A stretch of 64,000 nucleotides of DNA from Cupriavidus metallidurans CH34 (GCF_000196015.1 NC_007974.2:2232001-2296000), one strand, 5' to 3'; counted from the first letter of the stretch, positions 26,086-35,692 are shown. Notes: generated by a model from the sequence alone, not told the origin. Numbers and translations are program-made.

Positions 26086-26946
26086 ATGACTTGGGATAGT
26101 TTTACGTTATCGGTGGAAGACCACGTCGCCCACCTTGTGCTGAATCGGCCCGAGAAGCGAAATGCTTTGTCTCGCGCATTCTGGACTGAATTGCCGCAGG
26201 CCGTCCAAGCACTCGATGACGGCGCCCAAGCACGGGTGATCTTAATCTCCTCCACGGGGCCGTATTTCAGTAGTGGGATAGATATCGCAATGCTGGGCTC
26301 CCTGAGACCTGACATGAAAGGGCCGGATGCAGAGCGCCGGGCCCGACTTATCGGCCCCTTGACTCGCTATGAGGGCATCGTCGCCTTCCAGCGAAGCTTC
26401 AGTTCTCTCGAGCAGTGCCGGCTGCCGGTGATCGCAGCCGTGCAAGGTGGATGCATCGGTGCTGGACTAGACCTCCTCTCCGCTTGCTGCATACGATATG
26501 CCACCAGTGACGCCTTCTTCTCGGTCTATGAAATCAATGTCGGCATGCCTGCAGATATGGGAACCTTGCCGCGACTCACCCGCTTCCTGCCGGAGGGTGT
26601 GGTACGTGAGCTTGCGTACACCGGGCGCCGAATGGACGCTCGCGAAGCGCACTTCCGCGGCCTAGTGAATGAAGTCTTCGATGACCATAATTCCCTGTTG
26701 GACAAGGCGAAGTCTGTTGCCAGGGAGATCGCATCGAAGGCACCCATCGCCATCGCCGGCACCAAGCGTCTGATTAACTACGGGCGCGACCACAGCACCG
26801 CCGATACGTTAGATCACGTTGCGCTTTGGATAGCGGGCATGAATCCCAGCGAACAAATACTGGACGCCGCCAGGGCGAACGCCGGGCGAGCCTCCGCAAA
26901 TTTCGCAGACCTCCCAGTGCGCACGCAGTTCCAAAAGTCGGAATAG
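26086..26946 (+). CDS. Delta(3,5)-delta(2,4)-dienoyl-CoA isomerase-like crotonase (ECH1-like)
   Basis: 286 residues from the ATG at 26086. FSSGIDIAMLGS, GGCIGAGLDLLSACCIRYATSDAFFSVYEINVGMPADMGTLPRL follow ECH1 closely, including the Glu and Asp (YE..VG..AD.GTL) used by rat dienoyl-CoA isomerase to move a diene. With the DECR-like reductase at the head of the same operon this gives a reductase-dependent route for odd-numbered double bonds. No C-terminal targeting signal is relevant in bacteria. Confidence 0.88.
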   Translation: MTWDSFTLSVEDHVAHLVLNRPEKRNALSRAFWTELPQAVQALDDGAQARVILISSTGPYFSSGIDIAMLGSLRPDMKGPDAERRARLIGPLTRYEGIVAFQRSFSSLEQCRLPVIAAVQGGCIGAGLDLLSACCIRYATSDAFFSVYEINVGMPADMGTLPRLTRFLPEGVVRELAYTGRRMDAREAHFRGLVNEVFDDHNSLLDKAKSVAREIASKAPIAIAGTKRLINYGRDHSTADTLDHVALWIAGMNPSEQILDAARANAGRASANFADLPVRTQFQKSE

Positions 26947-26984
26947 AAGCCGCATTACGGCATGAAGTAGAGGCACTGACCGAC

Positions 26985-28031
26985 ATGAGTAACGCTGAGA
27001 GTTTGTCAAAAAGCGCAGAGACGCCGAGAGACGGCATCCCACTGTGCTACTTGCAGTTGCTGCTATTGCCGGCCCGAGCAAAGGGCTACGACACGGACGC
27101 GTTGTTGCGGCACCATGGGCTTTTGTCTGCTCTAGACAGTTCGCCAAATCAAATCGTCACGATGCTGCAGTTCGCGCGAATTCTGCGGCGCTTGCGGAGA
27201 CTGCTCCATGACGAGATGATTGCCGTCACCGACCGCCCAGTTCGTCCCGGTACGTTCTTGCTCGTCGTCCGCCAGATGCTGCAATGTACAACGCTGGGAG
27301 AAGCGCTTCGACTTGGTTGCAGCCTCTATCGACTTGTCATCGAGGACTTCTCACCCCGTCTTCGCATATATGGCGATGTTGCTCGCCTGGAGATAGTCGA
27401 CGCTTCACCACCAGGTACATTCCGAAGCATCGCACACCTCATGATGCTATACGGCGCCATCGGGCTCATGTCCTGGATGGTCCAGCGACCGATTGCCGTG
27501 CATGAAGTCACGCTTCCAGCGTCATATCCATCCCTCGCCCCCGCGGACGCCTTGTTCCAAGCGCCCGTACGCGCTGCCTCCATTAGTGGAATCAGCTTCG
27601 AATCGAGCCACCTCAACGAACGAGTTGTGACAGACATCGGGGGATTGAGAACGTTCCTGCTTCATTGGCCGATCCGAAAGATGGCACCTTACAGCGAGAA
27701 ACTTCCTCTAGCTGTCCAGGTTAGAAAACGCCTTATTCAACGGGATATCGCGCATCTCCCTGCCCAAGCGGAGCTTGCTGCTACGATGGGGCTGACCGAC
27801 AAGGCGTTGCGCCGTCGACTGTTCCAGGAAGGACAGAGCTACCGAGCCATCGTCGACGCGCTTCGGCGTGATGCCGCGATACGGCTTCTCGAGCAGTCCA
27901 GACTCAGCGTTGCCGAAATTGGGATCCGCCTGGGATTCTCAGAGCCCAGCGCCTTTCACCGCGCTTTTCGCCGAGCAACAGGCCTGACGCCGAATCAATT
28001 TCGGCGCCAAGCTTCGGTGGACCCCAACTAG
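26985..28031 (+). CDS. AraC-family transcriptional regulator (Arabinose_bd/OruR-type)
   Basis: 348 residues from the ATG at 26985; earlier starts lie inside the isomerase gene. The N-terminal domain (residues ~20-230) has the pattern of PF12625 regulators such as OruR/ArgR-like proteins. The C-terminal AraC HTH reads AELAATMGLTDKALRRRLFQEGQSYRAIVD and LSVAEIGIRLGFSEPSAFHRAFRRATGLTPNQFR. The gene lies 38 bp after the isomerase and converges with the SDR of the P450 operon (4-bp overlap). It is a candidate activator of the P450 operon, which lacks the GntR-type operator. Confidence 0.9.
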   Translation: MSNAESLSKSAETPRDGIPLCYLQLLLLPARAKGYDTDALLRHHGLLSALDSSPNQIVTMLQFARILRRLRRLLHDEMIAVTDRPVRPGTFLLVVRQMLQCTTLGEALRLGCSLYRLVIEDFSPRLRIYGDVARLEIVDASPPGTFRSIAHLMMLYGAIGLMSWMVQRPIAVHEVTLPASYPSLAPADALFQAPVRAASISGISFESSHLNERVVTDIGGLRTFLLHWPIRKMAPYSEKLPLAVQVRKRLIQRDIAHLPAQAELAATMGLTDKALRRRLFQEGQSYRAIVDALRRDAAIRLLEQSRLSVAEIGIRLGFSEPSAFHRAFRRATGLTPNQFRRQASVDPN

Positions 28032-28822
28032 GCAGCGCTGTAGCCTCCGTCGACAGTAAGCTCAGTGCCAGTGACGAATCGAGACTCGTCTGCACAAAGG
28101 AACGCGATGACATTCGCCACGTCAACGGGTTGTGCCCATCGACCTAGAGGCGTGCGGTGTGCAACCATGTCGACGGCGGCGTCCAGAGAACCCAGCGGGA
28201 CCCCGTGGCTAATCATGTCCTTCATGGACCCTAACCCAAGCGGGGTCTCAACTAGCCCCGGGTGGACCGAATTGACCCGAATCCGCGATCTTCCGAGCTC
28301 GACGGCGAGTGCCTTCGTAAGCAAGCGAACTGCACCTTTCGACGTGCAGTACGCCGAGTGCATGCTTCCACCTTTCAGGCCAAGGATAGAAGAGAGATTC
28401 ACGATGGAGGCGCTCCCAAATTCGGCCGCCGTTTTCGTCATCAACTTGCAGACTGCTTGGCACCCGAGCCACACGCTGTCAACGTTGACGGCCTGCTGAC
28501 GGCGATACAATGCTAGGTCGGTCTCCAGGAATGGTCGGACAACCATTAGCCCTGCGCTATTGACCAGGCCATCGAGCCGGCCAGACGCCGACTCAATTTT
28601 CTGCACGACTGCATGCCACGCACTCTCCTCAGTGACATCATGCGCCAGGCTGTCGGCGACACCGCCAGCGTCGCGAATGAGCGCAACGGTCTGCGCGGCA
28701 CCCTCTTCATTGAGATCACTTGCGAAGACACGCGCCCCAGCAGCTGCCAACGTGACGCAAGTCTGACGTCCGATTCCACTGGCCGCACCCGTTACCAAAA
28801 CGACTTTTTTCTCAAGTTGCAT
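28028..28822 (-). CDS. Short-chain alcohol/hydroxyacyl dehydrogenase (SDR)
   Basis: 264 residues. TGAASGIG near 11-18, acidic Asp in FASDLNEEG indicating NAD preference, NSAG at LVNSAGLMV, catalytic Tyr-Lys in SAYCTSKGAV, and C-terminal FVTGTELTVDGGYSA. Last gene of the reductase-P450-ALDH-SDR operon, where it would oxidise the alcohol made by the P450 to an aldehyde or ketone ahead of the ALDH. Confidence 0.9.
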   Translation of the reverse strand: MQLEKKVVLVTGAASGIGRQTCVTLAAAGARVFASDLNEEGAAQTVALIRDAGGVADSLAHDVTEESAWHAVVQKIESASGRLDGLVNSAGLMVVRPFLETDLALYRRQQAVNVDSVWLGCQAVCKLMTKTAAEFGSASIVNLSSILGLKGGSMHSAYCTSKGAVRLLTKALAVELGRSRIRVNSVHPGLVETPLGLGSMKDMISHGVPLGSLDAAVDMVAHRTPLGRWAQPVDVANVIAFLCADESRFVTGTELTVDGGYSAA

Positions 28823-28858
28823 AGATTCCTCTTCCTCAGGCTGTCAAAGACGGTGAAT

Positions 28859-30298
28859 TCACGCGGCACGCTTCACTGATAGCGTTTGCGGTAACGTATA
28901 GCTCGCCAGGCCCTCTTCCCCATTCTCGACGCCCAGCCCGGACTGCTTGTGACCGGCCATAGGCGTATGAGGCGTAACGGCTTGAATCTGATTGATCCAA
29001 ACCGTCCCTGTCTGAAGACGACGTGCGATGTCCATGGCGATACTCTCGTCCCTGCACCATACTGAGCCCGCGAGCCCGTATTCCGAGGCATTCGCTCGCT
29101 CAATTACTTCCGGAATGGATCTGAACTTGAGCAGCGGAAGAATCGGGCCAAACGGCTCCTCCCTGACGATTCTGGAGTCGTCGGACGGGTTATCCACGAG
29201 TGTGACGGGAAAGAACAGACCCGGCCCCTTCTCGACTTCCCCCCCCGTCAGCAAGTTGAAGCCGCGGTCCTTGCAGTCCTGCAGCAACCCACACAGACGG
29301 TCAAACTGTGCACGGTTCTGAACTGGGCCAAGCTCAACTCCATCACGATCGCCCGGCCCCATCGGTGTTGATTTTGCCAACCGTACGAGCACCTCCGAGA
29401 ATTTGTCGTAGATGGATTCGTGGATAAAGACGCGCTTTGCAGCGATACAGATCTGCCCACTATTGACGAAGGCGCCCCAGAACAACTTCGTGGCGACCTC
29501 TTCGATGTCGACGTCCGGCATGACAATCGCGGCATCGTTCCCACCCAGCTCCAACGTCAATCGCTTGAGATCCTTTGACGCACTTTCCATTACCCGCTTT
29601 CCCGTCACTGTCGAGCCAGTAAACGAAAGCTTGTCGAAACCGGGATGCGCCGACATGCGGGGACCCAACGAATCGCCGCCACTGACAATATTTAGTACAC
29701 CAGGCGGCAACACGTCACGCATGAGCTCCCCTACCCGAAGTGTTACGAGCGGAGTAAACGGAGATGGCTTCAGTACTAGGGTATTGCCCGTCAGAAGTGC
29801 TGGAGCAATTTTCCACGCGGCCAGGATTACCGGGTAGTTCCAAGGCACCATTGCCCCGACCACACCTACTGGAACTCGACGGACGACGATGTACGCCTGG
29901 TCGTTATCCTGCACGATGAGATCGGGAAGTGTCATCCGCGCGAACTCCGCAAACCAGTATGCTGCGCCGGCTACCTCGGTTCGCGCTCGAGACAGTGGCT
30001 TTCCTTGCTCCGCAGTCAGCAGCCTTGCCAACTCCTCCTGGTGCGCCAGGTAGACCGACCCGATTCTTCCTAGAAGCTCCTGACGCTCGGCCCATGTCGT
30101 CTTCGCCCAGCTTGGGAGCGCATTACGGGCGGCGGACACTGCGGCATCGAGCATCTCGGCGTTACAGTCTGGAGCCTGGGCAAATACTTCGCCCGTAGCA
30201 GGGTTAACTACCTCAATCGTCGAAGGTGTATCGATTGACGTCCCATCTATAGTCATCGGAAACGAGCTGGCGACGGGAGTGCCTTGCAATGTCGTCAT
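28859..30298 (-). CDS. NAD(P)-dependent aldehyde dehydrogenase
   Basis: 479 residues; the start overlaps the P450 stop (ATGA), implying coupled translation. Asn in VPWNYPV, Glu in LELGGNDA and nucleophilic Cys in NSGQICIAAKR are all present, with GSTVTGKRV as cofactor loop and EEPFGPILPL. It oxidises the aldehyde produced in the P450 pathway to a carboxylic acid, which the AMP ligases could activate. An alternative ATG 14 codons in (MTIDGTS) is possible. Confidence 0.92.
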   Translation of the reverse strand: MTTLQGTPVASSFPMTIDGTSIDTPSTIEVVNPATGEVFAQAPDCNAEMLDAAVSAARNALPSWAKTTWAERQELLGRIGSVYLAHQEELARLLTAEQGKPLSRARTEVAGAAYWFAEFARMTLPDLIVQDNDQAYIVVRRVPVGVVGAMVPWNYPVILAAWKIAPALLTGNTLVLKPSPFTPLVTLRVGELMRDVLPPGVLNIVSGGDSLGPRMSAHPGFDKLSFTGSTVTGKRVMESASKDLKRLTLELGGNDAAIVMPDVDIEEVATKLFWGAFVNSGQICIAAKRVFIHESIYDKFSEVLVRLAKSTPMGPGDRDGVELGPVQNRAQFDRLCGLLQDCKDRGFNLLTGGEVEKGPGLFFPVTLVDNPSDDSRIVREEPFGPILPLLKFRSIPEVIERANASEYGLAGSVWCRDESIAMDIARRLQTGTVWINQIQAVTPHTPMAGHKQSGLGVENGEEGLASYTLPQTLSVKRAA

Positions 30299-31584
30299 GC
30301 TGCCACCTCGATTCGGTCAGTTGTCGACTGCTTTGACGGAGTAACCCGAATATTCAGGGTCTTCATCCCCCCGACCTGGTTGCTTGCGATGAATTCAGCC
30401 TTTCCCACTACCTCGATGCTCTCGGTTCTCGCAAGCAGTTCCGTAAAGAATGTCCGCATGCTTGCTCTCGCCAGATTCTGGCCAAGACACGCGTGGATAC
30501 CGAATCCGAAGGCCACATGCTTATTTGGACCGCGGTCGATACGGAAACTACGGGGCTCATCGAACACCTCCTCATCGAAGGACGCGCTGTGATACATCAA
30601 CGCGACCTCATCTCCGGCCTGGATCTTCTTTCCACGCAACTCAAAATCTCGAGTTGCTGTCCGTACGAAGTGCTTGACCGGACTTCCATGGCGGAACATC
30701 TCTTCAATTGCCGACGGCATTAGTTCTGGTCGCGCGCGAAGTCGGTCCAGTTCGCCCGGTTGCGTCAACAAGTAATACAGGCCACTGCACATCGACGAGC
30801 TAGTGGTGTCATGGCCCGCAGTAGCAAGGATCACGTAGTAGGAAACCGCCTCCATAAGGGGCAATGGCTCGCCGTCCACGGTAGCGTGCGCGATCAGCGA
30901 TCCTAGATCCTCCTTCAACGGCGCCGCACGACGCTCGGCCAGCATCTTGCCAAAATAGGCGAAATACTCCTTTGCAACTGCGCCCTTTCCCCGCTCATCG
31001 GGTCCATCGCGCCTTAGCGTGGGGTCTTTCGGCGCGAGAAACTGCTGCGTCAACTTCAAGAGGTAGGGATGCTCGCTCTCCGGTACATCCAACAACGTCA
31101 TGACGATCTGGAGCGGATACCAAACAGCAATCTCGCTACAAAACTCGCTTGTTCCCTTCTCTATCAGCCGTCCGACGAGCGCCCTGGCTCGCTCCTGGAT
31201 GACGGACTCGAGGCGCTTAATGTTTGCTGGCATGAAGTAAGACTGCGTCAAGCCTCGATACTTCTTGTGATCCGGATCGTCCATGTGAATCATGGTTCGG
31301 ACTAGTTTTCCTCCCGTTGCAGCGGTCTCCTCAATACGAACACGCTGCTCCACATCATTCATCAGAAAACTCTTTGGCGAGGCAATGAACACGTCGGGGT
31401 GCTTCCCGACTTCAATGACGTCAGCCTGCTTGGTGACAGCCCAGAACGGTGGATGCCCAGGGGCTGTAGTCCAATGCACCGGATCCTCGCGTCGGAGTGT
31501 TTCAAACATCTCGTGCATCCGCTCTGGATCGGAATAGATTTCGTGGCTTGCCAGCTCAGTATCGAAATCAGAAGCAATCGTCAT
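30295..31584 (-). CDS. Cytochrome P450 (soluble bacterial type)
   Basis: 429 residues from the ATG at 31584 (TGAGGAGACGAGA upstream). I-helix AGHDTTSS near 258, ExxR in AIEEMFRHG region, heme loop FGFGIHACLGQNLAR with the ligand Cys near 365. No membrane anchor and no fused reductase or ferredoxin domain. It would hydroxylate a hydrophobic substrate. Downstream ALDH and SDR genes suggest terminal or ring hydroxylation followed by oxidation to an acid or ketone. The adjacent flavin/2Fe-2S reductase is the probable electron donor. Confidence 0.93.
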   Translation of the reverse strand: MTIASDFDTELASHEIYSDPERMHEMFETLRREDPVHWTTAPGHPPFWAVTKQADVIEVGKHPDVFIASPKSFLMNDVEQRVRIEETAATGGKLVRTMIHMDDPDHKKYRGLTQSYFMPANIKRLESVIQERARALVGRLIEKGTSEFCSEIAVWYPLQIVMTLLDVPESEHPYLLKLTQQFLAPKDPTLRRDGPDERGKGAVAKEYFAYFGKMLAERRAAPLKEDLGSLIAHATVDGEPLPLMEAVSYYVILATAGHDTTSSSMCSGLYYLLTQPGELDRLRARPELMPSAIEEMFRHGSPVKHFVRTATRDFELRGKKIQAGDEVALMYHSASFDEEVFDEPRSFRIDRGPNKHVAFGFGIHACLGQNLARASMRTFFTELLARTESIEVVGKAEFIASNQVGGMKTLNIRVTPSKQSTTDRIEVAA

Positions 31585-31613
31585 TCTCGTCTCCTCAGTT
31601 TTTCTTGATATCT

Positions 31614-32597
31614 TCAAAGGTCAACCAGTAGCTCCGCCGTCAGCGACCGCGAGCAGCACGGCATGAAGCAATCGTTTCGGCTTCTGTCATCGTCGGTCAG
31701 GTAATGGTCCCGGTGATCAGGCATACCGTTCAGAACTGTGGTAACGCAGGTTCCACAAATTCCTTGCTCGCAGGACATCGAGAGCGAGATCCCCGCCTCA
31801 AGGAGCGCAGTAGCGGCGCTCACGCCGCAAGGCACGTGCACCTTTTTCCCAGACGAGGCCAGAATCAAATCGAAAGCAGTCTCAGCACTGCCATCATTCT
31901 GTGTAGTTGGTGAACCGAAGAACTCTCTATGTAGCTGGCGCTTTTCCCAACCGAGCTCTGCCGCAGTCGACAAGATATGTTCGATGAAGCCCGACGGTCC
32001 GCAGGCGTACACATGATCATCGGAGCCGCCCTGCTTCAATACTTTTCGCGCATCGAATGGCTGTTCTTTCGACGCCAGGTCGTGATAGATGCGGGCTTGC
32101 TTAGAGAACCGCGTCTCTATGCGTGACGTGAAGGCCGTCTTCGCCGCGTCGCGTGTGCAGTAGTGGAGTTCAAACTCTCGATCTGCATTTGCTAGCGTCT
32201 CAGCCATTGACAGCAGCGGGGTAATCCCAATTCCGCCGGCGAAAAGCAGGCTACGGCCCGCGCTCTGGACCAACTCGAACTCGTTTCGTGGCGCACTTAC
32301 TCGGACCAGTTGGCCAGGTTCGATGGCCTGATGCATGCCGACGGACCCGCCTCGTGAATCTTCAGTGCGGAGCACGGCAATAACATAGCGATGTCGCTCG
32401 GCTGGATCGTTGCACAGGGAGTACGCTCGAGATACTCCGGGAACAATGTCCACCAGAATATGTGCGCCGGCGTCGAAAGCTGGCAGTTGCTCCCCGTCAG
32501 GATGCACCAACTCGAATGACAAGATGCCGTCGGCCTCCTTTCGTCTCTCGGAGAGTCTTAGCTCAAGGAACGGCGCGTCACCTGCATGGTTGCTCAT
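31614..32597 (-). CDS. Phthalate dioxygenase reductase-type oxidoreductase (flavin plus 2Fe-2S)
   Basis: 327 residues from the ATG at 32597 (GGAGACAGAG upstream; the ATG at 32609 is an alternative). Flavin domain with RAYSLCNDP, NAD domain with LLFAGGIGITPLLSMAE and YACGPSGFIE, and a C-terminal plant-type ferredoxin domain with CEQGICGTC and a later Cys (NDCFMPCCSRS). This is the VanB/PDR architecture. It stands 29 bp before the P450, so it probably reduces it directly. No other reductase is seen for the Rieske oxygenases in the window, so it might be shared. Confidence 0.9.
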   Translation of the reverse strand: MSNHAGDAPFLELRLSERRKEADGILSFELVHPDGEQLPAFDAGAHILVDIVPGVSRAYSLCNDPAERHRYVIAVLRTEDSRGGSVGMHQAIEPGQLVRVSAPRNEFELVQSAGRSLLFAGGIGITPLLSMAETLANADREFELHYCTRDAAKTAFTSRIETRFSKQARIYHDLASKEQPFDARKVLKQGGSDDHVYACGPSGFIEHILSTAAELGWEKRQLHREFFGSPTTQNDGSAETAFDLILASSGKKVHVPCGVSAATALLEAGISLSMSCEQGICGTCVTTVLNGMPDHRDHYLTDDDRSRNDCFMPCCSRSLTAELLVDL

Positions 32598-32687
32598 CTC
32601 TGTCTCCATCGTTCTCGCTCCCGTCCCTCGTCAGATGGGCCGGAAAATGCGTGGAGATAGCTTAGAGTTCCGTGCAGGAAACGACGA

Positions 32688-32702
32688 TGACCGAATCGGT
32701 CA
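32688..32702. promoter_or_regulatory. Perfect 6-3-6 palindrome upstream of the P450 operon
   Basis: TGACCG, AAT, CGGTCA lies about 80-90 bp before the reductase start. It is unlike the TGGTTnAACCA operator and is a candidate site for a different regulator of this operon. AraC proteins usually bind direct repeats, so the cognate protein is uncertain. Confidence 0.4.
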
Positions 32703-32919
32703 ACTTTGCTGGCCGAAATTACCCAAGGTAAAGCCGAATCAGGTCGTTGTGTGCCGAGGATGACACACCGGTCAAGGAAGAGATTGTGCTGCCGGGTAGG
32801 TCGCTGTTAGAGAGCGTTGGGCTTAGACGTGACCGGCCATGAGTCAAAGATCGGTGATGCCGTATAGCTTACTCTGCGTGGTGACGTGCCGGATCCACTG
32901 GACATTCTTCGTGAAGTCG

Positions 32920-32948
32920 AAAAAAAAAGCGGCGCCATTCAGCGCCGC
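32920..32948 (-). terminator. Rho-independent terminator downstream of etfA
   Basis: GCGGCGC (32929-32935), loop CATTCA, GCGCCGC (32942-32948), followed on the minus strand by nine T (A-run 32920-32928). It ends the long minus-strand transcript that may begin at 39421. Confidence 0.85.
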
Positions 32949-33043
32949 CGTAAGCCAGCAGGATAAAGCTGGTTGAAGTCACCACCCGAAATTATTACAG
33001 GTTGGTCCCTGCGTCAACGCACAGGAGTCGTCAACAGGACACG

Positions 33044-33976
33044 TTACAGTGATCCCACCAACTCCGGCACCATCGTGTTCAGGTCGCCCACCAGGCCGTA
33101 GTCCGCCACCGAGAAGATCGGGGCTTCAGCGTCCTTGTTGATCGCGACGATCACCTTGGAGTCCTTCATGCCGGCCAGATGCTGGATCGCACCCGAGATA
33201 CCGACGGCGATGTACAACTGCGGGGCAACGATCTTGCCAGTCTGACCGACCTGGTAGTCGTTCGGCACGAAGCCGGCATCGACTGCCGCACGCGATGCGC
33301 CCAGCGCGGCGCCGAGCTTGTCGGCCAGCGGGGTCAGTACCTTGGTGTAGTTCTCGCCCGAGCCCACGCCACGGCCACCCGAAACGATGATCTTGGCGGC
33401 GGTCAGTTCCGGACGGTCGCTCTTGGTCACTTCACGCGACACGAATTGCGAGATGCCAGCGTCGGTCACGGCCGGGATCGTGTCCACGGAAGCCGAGCCA
33501 CCTTCAGCGGCGGCGGCGTCGAAACCGGTACCGCGCACGGTGATGACCTTGATCTTGTCCGACGACTTCACGATGGCGATGGCGTTGCCAGCGTAGATCG
33601 GGCGCTCGAACGTGTCGGGCGAATCGACCTTGGTGATGTCCGACAGTTGGGCCACGTCCAGCTTGGCGGCCACGCGCGGCAGGATGTTCTTGCCCGAGGC
33701 GGTTGCCGGAGCCAGGATGTGCGAGTAGTCGCTGGCGACGGCCAGGATCTGCTCGGCAACGTTCTCGGCCAGGCCGTCACCAAAGTACGGTGCGTCGGCC
33801 AGCAGGACCTTCGACACGCCGGCGATCTTCGCGGCGGCATCGGCGGCAGCCTTGGCGTTCGAGCCGGCCACCAGCACGTGGACATCGCCGCCGCATTGGG
33901 CAGCAGCCGTCACGGCGTTCAGCGTGGCGGCCTTGATCGATTGATTGTCGTGTTCAGCAATGACGAGTGCAGTCAT
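33044..33976 (-). CDS. etfA: Electron transfer flavoprotein alpha subunit
   Basis: 310 residues. [23 protein letters not shown] at the start, the linker, and the C-terminal FAD domain with [75 protein letters not shown] (family signature in pieces). It accepts electrons from acyl-CoA dehydrogenases and passes them to ETF:quinone oxidoreductase. The third-codon GC of this gene looks higher than in neighbouring genes, as in a highly expressed core gene. Confidence 0.96.
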   Translation of the reverse strand: MTALVIAEHDNQSIKAATLNAVTAAAQCGGDVHVLVAGSNAKAAADAAAKIAGVSKVLLADAPYFGDGLAENVAEQILAVASDYSHILAPATASGKNILPRVAAKLDVAQLSDITKVDSPDTFERPIYAGNAIAIVKSSDKIKVITVRGTGFDAAAAEGGSASVDTIPAVTDAGISQFVSREVTKSDRPELTAAKIIVSGGRGVGSGENYTKVLTPLADKLGAALGASRAAVDAGFVPNDYQVGQTGKIVAPQLYIAVGISGAIQHLAGMKDSKVIVAINKDAEAPIFSVADYGLVGDLNTMVPELVGSL

Positions 33977-33994
33977 GTTCTATCTCCCCCGCGC

Positions 33995-34744
33995 TCAGAT
34001 AACCTTGGCTTCCGTCTTCAGCTTCTGCACCAGCGTGGCCACATCCGGGACCATCACGCCAGCACTGCGCTTCGCGGGCTCGATGACCTTCACGGTCGAC
34101 AGACGCGGCTTCACGTCGACGCCGAGATCTTCCGGCTTGACGGTGTCCAGCGGCTTCTTCTTCGCCTTCATGATGTTCGGCAGCGTAACGTAGCGCGGCT
34201 CGTTCAGGCGCAGGTCGGTGGTCACCACGGCCGGCAGCTTGACCGACACGGTTTCCAGACCGCCATCCACTTCACGGGTCACCGAAGCCTTGCCGTCGGC
34301 CAGCACCACCTTCGAGGCGAACGTGGCTTGCGGCAGGCCAGCCAGCGCGGCCACCATCTGGCCGGTCTGGTTCGAATCATCGTCGATGGCCTGCTTGCCC
34401 AGAATCACCAGGCCCGGCTGTTCTTTGTCGATCAGGGCCTTGAGCAGCTTGGCCACGGCCAGCGGCTGCAGGTCTTCGTTCGACTCCACCAGGATGCCGC
34501 GGTCGGCGCCGATGGCCATCGCGGTACGCAGGGTTTCCTGGCATTGCGCCCCCCCGCACGACACGGCAACCACCTCGGTAACGACGCCGGCTTCCTTCAA
34601 CCGCACGGCCTCTTCGACGGCGATTTCGTCGAACGGGTTCACGCTCATCTTGACGTTGGCCAGGTCGACACCCGTACCATCCGACTTCACGCGGACCTTG
34701 ACATTGGAGTCCACGACTCGCTTGACTGCGACAAGTATCTTCAC
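33995..34744 (-). CDS. etfB: Electron transfer flavoprotein beta subunit
   Basis: 249 residues from a GTG at 34744. [62 protein letters not shown] and the AMP-binding/recognition region ([20 protein letters not shown]) match EtfB. 18 bp upstream of etfA. The first dozen codons use cluster-like codons while the rest is strongly GC-ended. It serves the five or so acyl-CoA dehydrogenase genes in the window. Confidence 0.96.
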   Translation of the reverse strand: MKILVAVKRVVDSNVKVRVKSDGTGVDLANVKMSVNPFDEIAVEEAVRLKEAGVVTEVVAVSCGGAQCQETLRTAMAIGADRGILVESNEDLQPLAVAKLLKALIDKEQPGLVILGKQAIDDDSNQTGQMVAALAGLPQATFASKVVLADGKASVTREVDGGLETVSVKLPAVVTTDLRLNEPRYVTLPNIMKAKKKPLDTVKPEDLGVDVKPRLSTVKVIEPAKRSAGVMVPDVATLVQKLKTEAKVI

Positions 34745-34816
34745 TGCTCTACCCTAGTCTATGGTGTTTGCCAGCTCCTTCACAGATATGGAAGGAGAAG
34801 CGACGGAATCTGCCCG

Positions 34817-35692
34817 TTATGCTGCGCTCAACGTCGCGCGTCCGTTTGCAAGCGCAATGACGTCGCGTTCTTTCAAACGCCCACGGAACGCAATCTCATT
34901 TACACCGACCTTCCAGCACTCGAGGACGATGGTCTCTCCCGGATAAACGGGCGAAGTAAGACGTGCGCGGATGGATGTGATGCGGCTAGGATCGTAGTCG
35001 CAGAACGCCTTGACGATTCCGTGGCAAGCCACCCCATATGTCGCCAGACCGTGCAAGATTGGACGAGCAAAGCCAGCCTTCGAAGCGACCGCAGGATCGA
35101 TATGCAGCGGATTAGTATCGCCTGACAGCCTATATAGCAGCGCAGCGTCGGCGCGAGTGGGCAGTTCGACCCTGATATCCGGGGAGCCTTCTGGGGTCGG
35201 AGGGGCCGCCGCCGCAGGCTCGTCACCGCCTCCGTTCTGAGAAAAGCCACCATCTCCACGAAGGAACAAGACCTGTTCGGCTGTCGCGACGTGCTCGTCT
35301 GTCTTGGCGTCATACAGATTCTTCTCGACATGCAGCACGGCTCCCTTACCTTCGCCCTTGTCGACAATGCGCACCACACGGCTGCGACCAATCAACGAGC
35401 CGGCGGATGGAAGAACCTTATGCACCGTCACGCACTGTTCCCCGTGCACCAACTTCAGGAAGTCAATCCCTAGCTCCTTCCGGTCGCGCATCCAGGAGCC
35501 TGGCGAAGCAATGACTGCTGCCATAGTCGGGAGCGTCACGAGATTCTTCTCATACACAAATCGAAGTTGGCTTTCGTCCAGAGGATCAGAGCCAATTCCC
35601 AGACCCAACGCATAGAGAATGCTGTCCTTCTCCGTGTAGTTGTGGATCACGTCACCCGACTGCCAGGCCTTCGTTTTTTGATAGTCAATCAT
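34817..35692 (-). CDS. MaoC-like (R)-specific enoyl-CoA hydratase (hydratase 2 type)
   Basis: 291 residues from the ATG at 35692, overlapping the crotonase gene by 8 bp. Double hot-dog fold: N-terminal half (IDYQKTKAWQSGDVIHNYTEKDSILYALGLG) and C-terminal half carrying the hydratase 2 motif DTNPLHIDPAVASKAGFARPILHGL with catalytic Asp and His. It is like the hydratase domain of peroxisomal MFE-2. It hydrates 2-enoyl-CoA to the (R)-3-hydroxyacyl-CoA, often for branched or steroid-like chains. A low-complexity linker (GGGDEPAAAAPPTPEG) joins the two halves. Confidence 0.92.
   Translation of the reverse strand: MIDYQKTKAWQSGDVIHNYTEKDSILYALGLGIGSDPLDESQLRFVYEKNLVTLPTMAAVIASPGSWMRDRKELGIDFLKLVHGEQCVTVHKVLPSAGSLIGRSRVVRIVDKGEGKGAVLHVEKNLYDAKTDEHVATAEQVLFLRGDGGFSQNGGGDEPAAAAPPTPEGSPDIRVELPTRADAALLYRLSGDTNPLHIDPAVASKAGFARPILHGLATYGVACHGIVKAFCDYDPSRITSIRARLTSPVYPGETIVLECWKVGVNEIAFRGRLKERDVIALANGRATLSAA

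Larger units (their letters stand above)
32610..33043. other. Intergenic region between the reductase and etfA
   Basis: 434 bp without a gene. It holds the promoter area and the 15-bp palindrome (32688-32702) of the minus-strand P450 operon and the terminator of the minus-strand etfBA transcript (32920-32948). Nothing else is recognisable. Confidence 0.6.

Noticed and set aside
33179..35125. 648-codon open frame on the plus strand opposite etfAB and the MaoC gene
   Set aside because: It is antisense to two clear ETF genes; GC-ended codons of the etf genes suppress stops on the other strand. The product is His/Arg/Gly-rich with no motif.
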